From Candidatus Altimarinota bacterium (GTDB taxonomy: Bacteria > Patescibacteria > JAEDAM01 > BD1-5 > UBA2023), in NCBI GenBank assembly GCA_018457335.1, contig JAGYHI010000056.1, forward strand, positions 1 to 5,030: 5,030 nucleotides of DNA, written 5' to 3'. Each line of letters begins with the position of its first letter. The stretch's first letter is position 1. The notes below the pieces were generated by a model. The model was not told the origin of the DNA. It worked only from the letters and a program-made list of their open reading frames with translations, and made no database searches. Positions 4,931-5,030 of the stretch are shown here, in pieces. The translations under genes were made by a program, and so were the position numbers.

Positions 4931-5030
4931 GGTTTCTCGTTTTTCTCTTCTTTCTTCCTCCGGATTAGTTGGGATTACGGGCCCCCGCCACTACGCCCGG
5001 CTAATTTTTTGTATTTTTAGTAGAGACGGG
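4931..5030 (-). mobile_element. Primate Alu SINE fragment (probable human contamination)
   Basis: From about 4957 to the end the sequence follows the antisense Alu consensus: CCTCC, TGGGATTACGGG, CGCCCGGCTAATTTTTTG, TATTTTTAGTAGAGACGGG. This is the region around the A-rich linker and the start of the right monomer. Bases 4931-4956 also align, more poorly, to the adjoining Alu segment (GGTTCACGCCATTCTCC and onward), and most mismatches are T in this window. Alu elements occur only in primates, so this part cannot belong to the bacterium. The Alu 3' part expected between the T run and GGTT is missing, which points to a chimeric join. Confidence 0.9.

Overview
This window looks like the end of an AT-rich contig from a candidate-phyla-radiation bacterium that reads UGA as glycine (genetic code 25). 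That code is known from Absconditabacteria (SR1) and Gracilibacteria (BD1-5); the sequence does not decide between them. Four of the five protein genes contain in-frame TGA codons, and in three of them the TGA falls where the family conserves glycine: lysidine synthetase, an RNHCP-domain protein and a PilB/GspE ATPase. Under the standard bacterial code all four appear cut short or split. The last stretch of the window reads as a primate Alu element, so the contig is probably chimeric with human DNA, as might happen in a human-associated metagenome.

Layout. 1-1347 (minus): a type IV pilus assembly / type II secretion ATPase whose 3' end runs off the window. 1348-1456: a short divergent region with back-to-back promoter candidates. 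1457-1762 (plus): a small RNHCP-domain protein. 1763-2296: no credible gene, but a cluster of short palindromic repeats, richer in GC than their surroundings. 2297-3307 (plus): tilS. 3308-3455: promoter and hairpin leader of rplK. 3456-3893 (plus): rplK (ribosomal protein L11). 3896-3947: two perfect hairpins. 3952-4026 (plus): tRNA-Glu(CUC), followed by a rho-independent terminator. 4113-4137: an uninterrupted run of 25 T. 4198-4758 (plus): an unrecognised two-helix membrane protein read through one TGA. 4794-4835: a 16-bp perfect hairpin. 4836-4930: AT-rich low complexity with two runs of 17 T. About 4931-5030: degraded, then clear, Alu sequence in antisense.

Most genes serve translation: L11 in the ribosomal GTPase centre, TilS for decoding AUA, and tRNA-Glu for GAG. 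The pilus ATPase fits the type IV pili common in these small, probably host-attached bacteria. None of the five starts has a good Shine-Dalgarno sequence at normal spacing. No CRISPR array, defence locus or integrase is visible. The most informative features are the recoding, the repeat cluster and the human chimera.
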